NCBI GenBank assembly: GCA_013416405.1 | Contig: JACCET010000010.1 | Location: 1 to 64,000 of the forward strand | Origin: Alcaligenaceae bacterium | GTDB lineage: Bacteria; Pseudomonadota; Gammaproteobacteria; Burkholderiales; Burkholderiaceae_B | Direction of reading: 5' to 3' | Length of the DNA stretch: 64,000 nt | Shown: positions 8,245-16,482 of the stretch, piece after piece | How positions within the stretch are numbered: position 1 is the first letter of the stretch | Layout of the letters: the number at the start of each line of letters is the position of its first letter | Made by a program: the position numbers and the translations under genes | The notes under the pieces: generated by a model | Told to the model about the DNA's origin: nothing | Database searches by the model: none | Seen by the model: the letters and a program-made list of their open reading frames with translations, nothing else

Positions 8245-9726
8245 GTGACCCAGATACGCATAGAACAGCAAGCACGCCAACAGCTATCACTGACGCCCAA
8301 GCAGCAACAGTCCGTCAAGCTGTTACAGATGTCGACGCTGGAATTAAGTCACGAAGTGAATACAGCCATTGCCAACAATCCTTTTCTTGAAGAACCCGAC
8401 GAGACGTGGACAGATCACGGCGCGCAAGAGGAAGACAACCATGTCGGCACCAACAACGATACAGACCGCCATCATGACGGCCACACACCTTCAGAAGGAA
8501 GCGCTTCCGACTCTGGCGACCCGCCCGGTAACGCGCAGGAGCAAGCCATGCCCGACATGCCCGCTGCCTACTCGGGCGACTACCCACGCCACCGCAACAC
8601 AGACCAGGGCGCGAGCGATGTAGGCGTATGGGCGCACAGCGTTATCTCGCTGCAGGACAGCTTATTGGCGGATCTGTGCGGCTACTCTTTAAACGAGCGT
8701 GATCGCAAGCTGGCAGAACATATTATTGAAGCCATAGACGACGATGGATATCTGCGTACGCCATTTTGCGAACTGGCTGGCGCGGGGCAGTTTGACCCGG
8801 ATGTTGGCAATGATGAGTGGGAAATAGCCCTGCGTCTGGTGCAGCAGTTGGGCGCACCGGGTCTGGGCGCTCGCCACCTGATCGAGTGCATGACGCTGCA
8901 GCTTGATGCATTGCCCGCCACTACGCCCCATAAAAAGCTGGCTTTGCTGATCGTTTCCGAGCATTTGGACAAACTCGGGCGGAACGACACTCCCGGCCTG
9001 GCGCATGTCTTGCGTAGCACAGAGCACGAGATACAGGCAGCCAGCACCCTGATACGCAGCCTTGAGCCACGGCCAGGCAACCGACATAGCCCGGTGGATC
9101 CCTCTACCTATATCGTCCCCGATGTCATAGTACGCAAGGCGGGAATGCAATGGATAGCCGTGTCGAACGAAGCTGCCATACCGCAAGCACGCCTGAATGC
9201 CACCTATGCCCGCATGTTTCAAGGAACGCGCTATAGCGGCCGTACCCTGATGGCAAAAGAACTGCAGGAAGCCCGATGGCTGTTACGCAGCCTTGAGCAG
9301 CGCGGCAACACCATACAGCGCGTAGCCGAGGCCATAATCGCTCGGCAGCAAACTTTCTTCGACTACGGGGAAATCGCGCTACGGCCGCTGATGCTCAGTG
9401 AAATCGCCACGGAGCTCGAGATTCATGAGTCCACCGTCTCACGTGCAACCAGCAACAAGTATCTGGCCTCGCCGCGCGGCATTTTCGAGTTCAAGCACTT
9501 TTTCTCGCGCGAATTGCCTACGCAGTCGGGCGGCACATGTTCGGCCGGCGCCGTACGCGCGCTCATACAGGAAATGATAGGCGACGAGGATCCGAAGTCT
9601 CCGCTGTCTGATGTGGTGCTCACGAATAAGCTTGAACGTGAAGGTATAGTCGTGGCCCGCCGCACCGTATCCAAATATCGCGCCCAGATCAAAATACCTC
9701 CTGCAGAGTTGCGACGCGCATTCTGA
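8245..9726 (+). CDS. rpoN: RNA polymerase sigma-54 factor
   Basis: Sigma factor that recognises -24/-12 promoters and needs AAA+ activators. The 493-residue product has region I (QLSLTPKQQQSVKLLQMSTL near residue 15), an acidic, His/Asp/Gly-rich region II of about 75 residues, the core-binding region, the helix-turn-helix STVSRATSNKYL and PRGIFEFKHFFS, and the RpoN box ARRTVSKYRA near the C-terminus. The GTG at 8245 is chosen because AGGAG lies 7 bases upstream and because longer frames would begin inside the -12 promoter element. The usual neighbours of the housekeeping gene in Burkholderiales (lptB, hpf) are missing and two sigma-54 activators lie beside it instead, so this may be a second copy. 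Confidence 0.94.
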   Translation: MTQIRIEQQARQQLSLTPKQQQSVKLLQMSTLELSHEVNTAIANNPFLEEPDETWTDHGAQEEDNHVGTNNDTDRHHDGHTPSEGSASDSGDPPGNAQEQAMPDMPAAYSGDYPRHRNTDQGASDVGVWAHSVISLQDSLLADLCGYSLNERDRKLAEHIIEAIDDDGYLRTPFCELAGAGQFDPDVGNDEWEIALRLVQQLGAPGLGARHLIECMTLQLDALPATTPHKKLALLIVSEHLDKLGRNDTPGLAHVLRSTEHEIQAASTLIRSLEPRPGNRHSPVDPSTYIVPDVIVRKAGMQWIAVSNEAAIPQARLNATYARMFQGTRYSGRTLMAKELQEARWLLRSLEQRGNTIQRVAEAIIARQQTFFDYGEIALRPLMLSEIATELEIHESTVSRATSNKYLASPRGIFEFKHFFSRELPTQSGGTCSAGAVRALIQEMIGDEDPKSPLSDVVLTNKLEREGIVVARRTVSKYRAQIKIPPAELRRAF

Positions 9727-9843
9727 GGGCCGGGGCAAGATGCAGGGCCAGGCGAAGATCGGTAAAATGGCCTATTTTGCCGCTTTCCGACCCATGGCCA
9801 TGCCCGCCTTCACTCGTAACAACCCCGTGACACGTCCCGCCTC

Positions 9844-10617
9844 ATGACAGCGATAAGCTACGCCGTCAGGGCCGAACACATTCACAAGTCCTTCGGCTCC
9901 AACGAAGTGTTGCGCGGTATTTCGTTTACGGCCGAACAGGGTAAGGTGCTGTCCATTATCGGTGCGTCAGGCTCCGGAAAAAGCACGCTGCTGCGCTGCG
10001 TCAATCACTTGGTCGTTCCCGACGAAGGCCTGGTGCATATCGGTGCCGAAACCCTGCGCAGCCATAAGCAGCGCGACGGCAAAGCGGTCAGCAGCGACAC
10101 CCGCCAACTAGAGCGCGTACGTGCCCGCCTGGGCATGGTGTTCCAGAACTTCAACCTGTGGTCTCACCGCAATGTTCTGCAAAACCTGCTGGAAGGTCCT
10201 TTGCACGTTCAGCACCGTCCCAAGGCCGAGGCCACCGAACATGCCCTGAGCTTGCTGGCCAAGGTTGGCCTGTCCGATAAAAAAGATGCTTACCCCAGTG
10301 AATTATCCGGCGGGCAACAGCAAAGGGTTGCCATTGCTCGCGCGCTGGCCATGAATCCCGACGTTCTGCTGTTCGACGAGCCCACCTCGGCACTGGATCC
10401 CGAAATGGTAGGAGAAGTGCTCAGGGTCATCCGCCAGCTTGCCGAAGAAGGCCGCAGCATGATTCTGGTTACCCACGAAATGAGGTTTGCACAAGACGTA
10501 TCTGACCACACCCTGTTCATGCATAACGGTCAAATCGAAGAGGAAGGCCCGCCAGACCAGTTGTTCAAGCAGCCCAAAAGCCAGCGTCTGCGCCAATTCC
10601 TGCAACCGACATACTAG
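9844..10617 (+). CDS. Polar amino-acid ABC transporter, ATP-binding protein
   Basis: ATPase of an importer of the HisP/GlnQ/ArtP class. The 257-residue protein has Walker [10 protein letters not shown], the Q-loop [11 protein letters not shown] (the FNLW/SH form is typical of HisP/ArgT systems), the signature [15 protein letters not shown] and Walker [15 protein letters not shown]. It starts a plus-strand operon: ATPase, periplasmic binding protein at 10692, permeases at 11517 and 12227, and asparaginase at 12944. The substrate is most likely a basic or amide amino acid, judged from family resemblance only. Confidence 0.93.
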   Translation: MTAISYAVRAEHIHKSFGSNEVLRGISFTAEQGKVLSIIGASGSGKSTLLRCVNHLVVPDEGLVHIGAETLRSHKQRDGKAVSSDTRQLERVRARLGMVFQNFNLWSHRNVLQNLLEGPLHVQHRPKAEATEHALSLLAKVGLSDKKDAYPSELSGGQQQRVAIARALAMNPDVLLFDEPTSALDPEMVGEVLRVIRQLAEEGRSMILVTHEMRFAQDVSDHTLFMHNGQIEEEGPPDQLFKQPKSQRLRQFLQPTY

Positions 10618-10691
10618 AATGTGGCAGCGACTAGCCATCAGCCACAACAATAACCAACGGCTGTTACCAGCCCCCTCGAAGGAATACCAAA

Positions 10692-11504
10692 GTGATCACT
10701 CCCTTTTTGCAGAAAACCGTGCTTTGCGTCGGCCTGACACTACTAGGATTATCGGCCACGGCCGACACCCTGAAGATAGGCACTGAAGGCGGCTACCCTC
10801 CCTGGAGCATGGTCGATGCCAGCGGTAAAGTCAGCGGCTTCGACGCCGACGTCGGTAACGCGCTCTGTAAAGAACTGAATGCCGACTGCCGCTTTGTCGT
10901 CCAGGCTTTCGACAGCCTGATTCCTTCACTGGACGCCAATCGCTTCGACCTGATCATTTCAGGCATGTCAGTTACTCCCGAACGTGGCAAGCGCATCAAC
11001 TTCAGCATCCCATACGCGGTCGAAGACGCCATTTTCGTGCTGCCCAAAGACAGCCAGGCCATCAACGCAGACAGCCCCGAAGCGCTATTCAAAAGCTTGG
11101 CAGGCAAAACCGTAGGTGTACAGGGCGGCACTACCCATGGCGACTATCTGCGCCAGAAGGCCGGCGACCTTAACATCAAGAACTACGACACGCTGGACCA
11201 GATGCAGATCGATCTGGACGCCCGGCGCCTGGACGCAACGTTTGCCGACCTGACTTCGCAATCAAAATTCCTGAAGAAAGTCGGTGACCAGAACTTCAGT
11301 TTGTCCAAGTTGATCATCAAAGGCTCGTCCGCACCTGAAGTGCTGGGCTATGGCATCGGGATCGGCATCAACAAGAACAACGCCGAACTGAAACAGAAAG
11401 TCGATGCTGCGCTATGCAAGCTGATCAACGACGGCGTCGTCAAGACTTCCAGCGAAAAATGGTTCGATATCGATATCTCTAACTACGAGGTCTGCAAGAA
11501 GTAA
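10692..11504 (+). CDS. Periplasmic amino-acid-binding protein
   Basis: Extracytoplasmic receptor of the ABC importer encoded around it. It starts with GTG; residues 1-24 are a Sec signal peptide (hydrophobic core followed by SATA-D). The mature part shows family 3 motifs: IGTEGGYPPW, FDADVGNALC, DLIISGMSVTPERGK, and VGVQGGTTHGDYL, with the cysteine pair of lysine/arginine/ornithine-type receptors (ALCKELNADC). The GGYPPW aromatic and the SVTPER arginine are the expected ligand contacts. 270 residues is normal for the family. The asparaginase downstream suggests asparagine or a related amino acid as a possible ligand, which the binding motif does not prove. Confidence 0.9.
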   Translation: MITPFLQKTVLCVGLTLLGLSATADTLKIGTEGGYPPWSMVDASGKVSGFDADVGNALCKELNADCRFVVQAFDSLIPSLDANRFDLIISGMSVTPERGKRINFSIPYAVEDAIFVLPKDSQAINADSPEALFKSLAGKTVGVQGGTTHGDYLRQKAGDLNIKNYDTLDQMQIDLDARRLDATFADLTSQSKFLKKVGDQNFSLSKLIIKGSSAPEVLGYGIGIGINKNNAELKQKVDAALCKLINDGVVKTSSEKWFDIDISNYEVCKK

Positions 11505-11516
11505 GCGCAAGGCCCC

Positions 11517-12230
11517 ATGCTAGAAACGATACTTTCGGTGCTGCGCGAGGGCTGGGGCTGGACGCTCCTGCGCGGCGCCGGCATGACCTTGCTGATTTCA
11601 GCGCTGGGCATGGCGCTGGGCATAGTCATTGGTATTCTTGGTGCCAGCATCAAGACGTCGGGCCCAAGGCTTCTGGGCCTGCTGGTCAGCTTTTACACCA
11701 CCATAGTACGCAGCATTCCAGAGCTGCTCATCATCTACCTGCTGTTCTTCGGCTCGATACAGGCAGCCTCTGACCTGGCTGACGTGCTGCGCTGGGAAGA
11801 TGCCATGACAAGCTGGTTTCCCGCCATGGTGGGCATATTGGCTATCGGGCTGATTGCCGGCTCTTACGCCGTGGAAGTGTTTCGCGGCGCACTCAAGGCC
11901 ATACCACAAGGCCAGATCGAGGCCGCCCGTGCCATAGGCATGACATCGCGCCAGCGCCTGTTTCGTATCGTCATGCCGCAAATGTTCTGGTATGCCTTGC
12001 CCGGCACCAACAATGTATGGCAGAACGCGCTGAAAGACACCGCACTGATATCGCTGGTGGGCCTGGTGGAAATCATGCGGGCTGCCGTATTGGGTGCGGC
12101 AGCAACCCGTGAGCCGCTGGCGCTATACCTGATGGCCGGCGCGCTGTATTTTGTTATCGGCGCCGCCAGCCAGGGAATATTTGTGGTTGCGGAACGGCAT
12201 TACGGACACGGCATGAGGAGTCATGCATGA
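11517..12230 (+). CDS. Amino-acid ABC transporter permease (first)
   Basis: Inner-membrane subunit, 237 residues, about five transmembrane helices. It carries the coupling-helix EAA loop as GALKAIPQGQIEAARAIGM near residue 125, where the ATPase docks, and a typical HisQ/HisM N-terminus (LLRGAGMTLLISALGMALG). It follows the binding-protein gene by 12 bases and overlaps the second permease by 4 bases (ATGA), so the two permeases are translationally coupled and should form a heterodimer. Confidence 0.92.
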   Translation: MLETILSVLREGWGWTLLRGAGMTLLISALGMALGIVIGILGASIKTSGPRLLGLLVSFYTTIVRSIPELLIIYLLFFGSIQAASDLADVLRWEDAMTSWFPAMVGILAIGLIAGSYAVEVFRGALKAIPQGQIEAARAIGMTSRQRLFRIVMPQMFWYALPGTNNVWQNALKDTALISLVGLVEIMRAAVLGAAATREPLALYLMAGALYFVIGAASQGIFVVAERHYGHGMRSHA

Positions 12231-12904
12231 TGGACGTAGAACTGTTCCAGCATACCGTCGTCAACCTTTTTGAAGGCTTTGGCTTGAGCCTGTACATTGG
12301 CTTGAGCTCGATTTTCCTGGCTTCCTTTATAGGCCTGGGCCTGGCCCTGATGCGTGGCACCCCCAACAGCATGGCCGCACGGTTTTCCTTTGCGTACAGT
12401 ACGTGCTTTCGTGGCACCCCCCTGCTGGTGCAGCTGTTCATTTTGTACTACGGCATTGGCACCATGAGCTTTGTGCGTGAGAATCCCGTTTTATGGTGGC
12501 TGTTCAGCGACGGCGGGCGCTGCGCCATTCTGGCCATAGGCCTGAACAGCGGCGCCTACATCAGCGAAGTGCTGCGCGGCGGCTTTCAGTCGGTACCCAA
12601 AGGCCAGATCGAAGCGGCCCAGGCCTGCGGCATGCCCGCCCTGATGCGCTTCAGGCGGATTGTGTTTCCTCTGGCCATCCGTCAGGCCCTGCCCGCCTAC
12701 AGCAATGAAATCGTATTGGCCATCAAAGGCACCAGCCTGGCATCCACGATTGCCGTCATGGAGCTGACGGGTCATGCCAAGCGCCTGATGAACCAGAATT
12801 ACGCGATTATCGAGACCTTTGTATTGGCCGGCGCGCTATATTTGATGATCAACTTCTTCCTGCTGGCCTGTCTGCATATGCTGGAGCGCAGACTCAAGCA
12901 CTGA
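12227..12904 (+). CDS. Amino-acid ABC transporter permease (second)
   Basis: Second inner-membrane subunit, 225 residues, about five transmembrane helices, with the EAA loop GGFQSVPKGQIEAAQACGM near residue 118. The pattern LFILYYGIG and RQALPAYSNEIVLAIKGTSL is characteristic of HisM/ArtM-type permeases. Start overlaps the stop of the first permease (ATGA). Works with the ATPase at 9844 and receptor at 10692. Confidence 0.92.
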   Translation: MMDVELFQHTVVNLFEGFGLSLYIGLSSIFLASFIGLGLALMRGTPNSMAARFSFAYSTCFRGTPLLVQLFILYYGIGTMSFVRENPVLWWLFSDGGRCAILAIGLNSGAYISEVLRGGFQSVPKGQIEAAQACGMPALMRFRRIVFPLAIRQALPAYSNEIVLAIKGTSLASTIAVMELTGHAKRLMNQNYAIIETFVLAGALYLMINFFLLACLHMLERRLKH

Positions 12905-12943
12905 ATACCTCAGGCGGCAACGCCGCTGAACGGAGACCATTCC

Positions 12944-13939
12944 ATGAGCACCACGTCCTTGCCGACGATTGCCCTGCTGGGCACGGGTGGCACCATAGCA
13001 TCGACGGCCCCAAGCAACACGGCACTGACGGACTACTCGGTTACCGAAGGCATACAGGCCCTGTTGAAAGCCGTGCCTGCGCTCTCGACACTGGCCAGTA
13101 TCCAGTGCGCCCAAGTCTTTAATGTAGACAGCCGCAACATCACCAACAACATGCTGCTCAAGCTGGCCGCCAGGGTCAACCGCCTATTGAATGATGACGC
13201 CATCGACGGCATCGTCATCACCCACGGCACTGACACATTGGAAGAAACCGCCTACTTCCTTAACCTTGTCGTCAAGAGCATCAAACCTGTGGTTGTCGTC
13301 GGCGCCATGCGGCCAGCCTCTGCCCTGAGTGCCGATGGGCCACTGAACCTGTACAACGCCGTATTGCTGGCCGGCTCACCATTGGCCCAAGGCCTGGGCG
13401 TACTGGTCACACTGAATGACAGCGTGCATGCGGCAAGCCTGGTCAGCAAAACCCATACGTCGCATGTCAATGCCTTCAGCTCGCACGAGCAAGGCTGCCT
13501 GGGCCACATAAGCCAAGGCAGACTGCACTTGTTTCAGCAGCCCCATCGCTCCCACACCAGTGCCACGCCATTCACACTGAAAGGCGTCAAAACACTGCCT
13601 GCGGTCGACATTCTTTATGACCACCAAAGCGCCGGATTGCACCTTTACGAGGCCTGCATCGCCGCAGGCACGCAAGGCATCGTGATTGCCGGCACCGGTA
13701 ACGGCAGTCTTTCGCCCCAGGCTGAAAAAGGTGTCAGGCTTGCACGCAAGCACAACATCCCTTGCGTACGCAGCAGCCGCACAGGCTCAGGCATCGTCAC
13801 AAGCAGCCAATACGACGCGCGCCGAGGCCTGATCGCCGCGCACGCGCTCAACCCGCAAAAAGCACGCATATTGCTTGCGCTGGCCCTTACACAAACGTCG
13901 GATCGGGCCACCGTGCAATCGTATTTCGAGCACTACTGA
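12944..13939 (+). CDS. L-asparaginase (type II family)
   Basis: Hydrolyses L-asparagine (and possibly glutamine) to aspartate and ammonia. Both catalytic signatures are clear: GTGGTIAS near residue 10, with the nucleophilic threonine, and HGTDTLEETAYFL near residue 90 with the Thr-Asp pair. The 331-residue protein has no convincing signal peptide, so it is probably cytoplasmic despite its type II sequence. A GGAG ribosome-binding site precedes the ATG. It lies 39 bases after an amino-acid importer, suggesting that the operon takes up an amide amino acid and deamidates it for nitrogen. Confidence 0.92.
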   Translation: MSTTSLPTIALLGTGGTIASTAPSNTALTDYSVTEGIQALLKAVPALSTLASIQCAQVFNVDSRNITNNMLLKLAARVNRLLNDDAIDGIVITHGTDTLEETAYFLNLVVKSIKPVVVVGAMRPASALSADGPLNLYNAVLLAGSPLAQGLGVLVTLNDSVHAASLVSKTHTSHVNAFSSHEQGCLGHISQGRLHLFQQPHRSHTSATPFTLKGVKTLPAVDILYDHQSAGLHLYEACIAAGTQGIVIAGTGNGSLSPQAEKGVRLARKHNIPCVRSSRTGSGIVTSSQYDARRGLIAAHALNPQKARILLALALTQTSDRATVQSYFEHY

Positions 13940-13960
13940 TTCCGCATCAGTTCCAGCAGC

Positions 13961-14866
13961 TCAAGCCGAGTGAGCAGGCAGCGAGCGCCGGCTTTCGAAT
14001 CGGCGTGGCTGCCCACTGATCGGATCCGTGAACTCGATACTGCGGGCGAGTAACTGCAAGGGACGGCTAAAGTCGTCGTCCTGTGCATAGGGCTGCAACA
14101 CTGGATAGAAACCATCATTTTGTATGGGCAGGCCTAGTGCGCTCATGTGCACGCGCAACTGGTGCTTACGCCCCGTATGCGGGCACAGACGGTATCGCCC
14201 CAATCCACCCTGAACTTCCATGAGATCGATCCGGGTCTCGCTATTAGGCTCACCGGCAAGCTCTTGCATGGTGAAATGCCCTGCGCGCTGCGCTACACGG
14301 CTGCGATGCACCAGCGGAAACATCAAGTCGGCCCGCACGCCAGCCAGCGCTTCATATTCTTTATGCACCGCGCGGGTCTGAAACAGCGTCTGGTAAGCGC
14401 CACGGCTTTCAGGGTCGGCACAGAACACCAACACACCGGCCGTGTCCCGATCCAGTCGGTGTAGGGGGCTAAGCTCAGGCAAACTCAACGACTGGCGCAG
14501 GCGTACCAGTGCAGTTTCCTTTAAGTAGCGCCCCCCTGGAATACTGGCCAGAAAATGAGGCTTGTCGACCACGACCAAATAATCGTCTCGAAACAAAACC
14601 GGCAGATCAAAAGGAACAGAGGTCTCGGTGGGCACTTCACGGTAATACCACAGCCAACCCAAGGCCTGGTACTGGCTATCGGCCGTTTGGGCCACTCCGG
14701 CCTCGTCCACGATATCGCCCCGCGCCAGTCGTTCCAGCAGGATATCTCGCGGTACATGTGGGAAACGCTCAAACAGGAAATCCCGCAGCAGCGTCCAGGG
14801 GCCCGGAGGCAAATAGGCTCGGCTGGGTGTCACGCCATCTCGCGCCGGCAGGGGTGCGCTGCGCAT
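13961..14866 (-). CDS. RluA-family pseudouridine synthase
   Basis: Isomerises specific uridines in rRNA or tRNA. The product shows the catalytic motif HRLDRDTAG with its aspartate near residue 155, the preceding LVVVDKPHFL strand, and the C-terminal GRKHQLRVHMSALG signature. The ATG at 14866 gives 301 residues; a TTG at 14893 is also possible. The first 80 residues (a short S4-like region, RGDIVDEAG) are followed by the catalytic domain. It resembles the RluA-type proteins that Pseudomonas and Bordetella carry in addition to RluC and RluD; the target base cannot be read from the sequence. It ends 22 bases from the convergent asparaginase. Confidence 0.88.
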   Translation of the reverse strand: MRSAPLPARDGVTPSRAYLPPGPWTLLRDFLFERFPHVPRDILLERLARGDIVDEAGVAQTADSQYQALGWLWYYREVPTETSVPFDLPVLFRDDYLVVVDKPHFLASIPGGRYLKETALVRLRQSLSLPELSPLHRLDRDTAGVLVFCADPESRGAYQTLFQTRAVHKEYEALAGVRADLMFPLVHRSRVAQRAGHFTMQELAGEPNSETRIDLMEVQGGLGRYRLCPHTGRKHQLRVHMSALGLPIQNDGFYPVLQPYAQDDDFSRPLQLLARSIEFTDPISGQPRRFESRRSLPAHSA

Positions 14867-14923
14867 AAACTCAAGACGTCGCGACTGCTTCAAGGTTGCC
14901 GGCTCCGCTTACGTAACAGGCGC

Positions 14924-15952
14924 TCAGGCCGCCCAGTCAAGCACAACCTTGCCACTTTGACCCGACAACATCGCGTCGAAGCCTTCGCGATACTGATCCA
15001 CGGAATAGCGGTGGGTAATGATGGCCGAAAGATCAAGCCCGCTTTGCAGCATCGCCACCATTTTGTACCAAGTCTCGAACATCTCGCGACCGTATATGCC
15101 CTTGAGTTCCAGGCCTTTGAAAATCACCTGATTCCAGTCTATGCCCACACCCGACGGCAACAAGCCCAGCATGGCAATCTTGCCACCGTGATTCATCTGC
15201 TCGAGCATGCTGGTAAAAGCACTGGGCACGCCCGACATTTCCATGCCCACATCAAACCCTTCAGCCATGCCCAGCTCGTCCATGACATCGCGCAAAGACT
15301 CACGCGACACATTCACCGTGCGGCTGGCACCCATTCTGGATGCCAACTCAAGACGATAATCATTGACGTCGGTAATCACCACATTGCGCGCCCCAACGTG
15401 TCGCGCTATTGCAGCCGCCATGGCACCGATAGGCCCGGCGCCCGTAATGAGCACATCTTCGCCCACCAGATTGAAAGCCAGGGCAGTATGAGTCGCATTG
15501 CCGAAAGGATCAAAAATAGCCGCCAGTTCATCTGGCACATCGTCGGGAATCTTGAAGGCATTGAAAGCGGGAATGGCCAGATAATCGGCAAAAGCACCTG
15601 GCCGGTTCACGCCCACACCCAGGGTATTACGGCACAAATGCCGCCGCCCCGCCCGGCAATTGCGGCAAAAACCGCAAGTGATGTGCCCTTCGCCGGACAC
15701 CCGGTCACCGATACTAAAACCACTGACCTCCTGCCCGATCTCGACGATCTCACCTACGTATTCGTGGCCCACATGCATGGGCACCGGTATCGTCTTGCTG
15801 GCCCAGTCATCCCATTTCCAGATATGGATATCCGTTCCGCAAATAGCCGTTTTCCTGATCCTGATCAAGACATCGTTATGACCGACGACCGGCCGTTCTA
15901 CATCGGTGAGCGTAAGGCCTTCAACAGGCTCAAGTTTGGCAAGGGCGCGCAT
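14924..15952 (-). CDS. tdh: L-threonine 3-dehydrogenase
   Basis: NAD-dependent, zinc-containing enzyme that oxidises L-threonine to 2-amino-3-oxobutyrate, which Kbl then cleaves to glycine and acetyl-CoA. Motifs: catalytic zinc site ICGTDIH and GHEYVGEI, structural zinc cysteines [15 protein letters not shown], and the Rossmann motif [10 protein letters not shown]. Starting at the ATG at 15952 gives 342 residues, almost exactly the E. coli length, with the family start MRALAK; an in-frame ATG at 15982 would add ten unmatched residues. No good ribosome-binding site is seen for either. Unlike the tight E. coli kbl-tdh pair, about 530 bases of structured non-coding DNA separate it from kbl. Confidence 0.94.
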   Translation of the reverse strand: MRALAKLEPVEGLTLTDVERPVVGHNDVLIRIRKTAICGTDIHIWKWDDWASKTIPVPMHVGHEYVGEIVEIGQEVSGFSIGDRVSGEGHITCGFCRNCRAGRRHLCRNTLGVGVNRPGAFADYLAIPAFNAFKIPDDVPDELAAIFDPFGNATHTALAFNLVGEDVLITGAGPIGAMAAAIARHVGARNVVITDVNDYRLELASRMGASRTVNVSRESLRDVMDELGMAEGFDVGMEMSGVPSAFTSMLEQMNHGGKIAMLGLLPSGVGIDWNQVIFKGLELKGIYGREMFETWYKMVAMLQSGLDLSAIITHRYSVDQYREGFDAMLSGQSGKVVLDWAA

Positions 15953-16038
15953 GGCGGATTCCGGGAGGTGTGAAGCGGCCATTATAAATCTGCGGCGGTA
16001 TGCTTGCCGGAGCGTATCGGAGTGGTTGTCAGGCACGG

Positions 16039-16156
16039 CAGGTGGTTGATATGGAGGGGATCGAAAAAGATCGTTGCGGAACACGGCCGGTTTGCTATGG
16101 CAACACCATTCGCCGCGGCCTCAAACTTTTTCTCACCCCTCCATACCAACCACCTG
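16039..16156. repeat. 31-base imperfect inverted repeat, 56-base loop
   Basis: The arm 16039-16069 and the reverse complement of 16126-16156 agree at 27 of 31 positions. The core is CAGGTGGTTGRTATGGAGGG followed by G, three mismatched bases and GAAAAAG. A weaker GTTGC/GCAAC pair lies in the loop. In RNA this would be a very stable stem ending about 87 bases before the tdh start, so it could act as an attenuator; the terminal-inverted-repeat shape would also fit a small non-autonomous mobile element. Confidence 0.65.
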
Positions 16157-16259
16157 GTCACAGATGTAGTCAGCCTGGCACTGGATGACGACGCCACGTT
16201 TCATAAGCCTGCTCTAAAAAGGCCATCGTGGCGGGCGCTGTGCAGGCGCCTTGCGCAAG

Positions 16260-16383
16260 CCGGGCTGGACGTTTAAATCGGAGATTCAAGGTCGCGGCCG
16301 TTCAAGCCCGGTGCTTATGGACAGCCGGGGGCTGTCCATTCGGGCGCGTTCCGCGACCGCTCCGATTTCAACGGCCGGCCCGG
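16260..16383. ncRNA. Candidate structured RNA: long nested hairpin
   Basis: Six helices nest on one axis: CCGGGC/GCCCGG (16260-16265 with 16378-16383), AAATCGGAG/CTCCGATTT (16275-16283 with 16360-16368), GGTCGCGG/CCGCGACC (16290-16297 with 16351-16358), GCCCG/CGGGC (16306-16310 with 16341-16345) and ATGGACAGC/GCTGTCCAT (16317-16325 with 16331-16339), plus GTT/AAC near 16271. All listed arms pair perfectly and are separated by asymmetric internal loops. The fold works on either strand. It resembles no riboswitch family I know. Promoter and strand are unknown. Confidence 0.45.
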
Positions 16384-16386
16384 GTA

Positions 16387-16407
16387 GCCCCTGGCGCAGC
16401 CAGGGGC
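16387..16407. repeat. Perfect 8-base hairpin next to the nested structure
   Basis: GCCCCTGG-CGCAG-CCAGGGGC is a perfect hairpin just beyond the nested structure on the kbl side. No run of T follows on either strand, so it is not a classical terminator. It may be part of the same element. Confidence 0.5.
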
Positions 16408-16482
16408 CGCAGCGCGTGAAGCCGGAGCGGCGCCTGTCACGATGGCCTTTCTTACGAACACAATGAAAAACAGCAGCGCCAA

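Larger units (their letters stand above)
15983..16482. other. Structured non-coding spacer between kbl and tdh
   Basis: About 500 bases without a credible gene; the open frames present are arginine- and proline-rich and match no family I know. It holds two kinds of structure: a 31-base imperfect inverted repeat at 16039-16069 and 16126-16156, and a long nested hairpin at 16260-16383 followed by a second hairpin at 16387-16407. Because kbl and tdh normally abut, the spacer may be an inserted element or the control region of a separately transcribed tdh. Confidence 0.6.

Noticed and set aside
9765-9778. Possible sigma-54 promoter (TGGCCTATTTTGCC) before the amino-acid ABC operon
   Set aside because: The GG and GC elements are two bases too close together for sigma-54 binding.
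14555-15973. Long plus-strand open frame (472 codons) opposite the pseudouridine synthase and tdh
   Set aside because: It is antisense to two clearly recognisable genes, is rich in His, Arg and Gln as expected of a shadow frame, and matches no family.
16004-16419. Small genes in the kbl-tdh spacer
   Set aside because: The open frames cross the hairpins, are Arg/Pro/Ala-rich and have no ribosome-binding sites or homology; the sequence is better explained as structured non-coding DNA.
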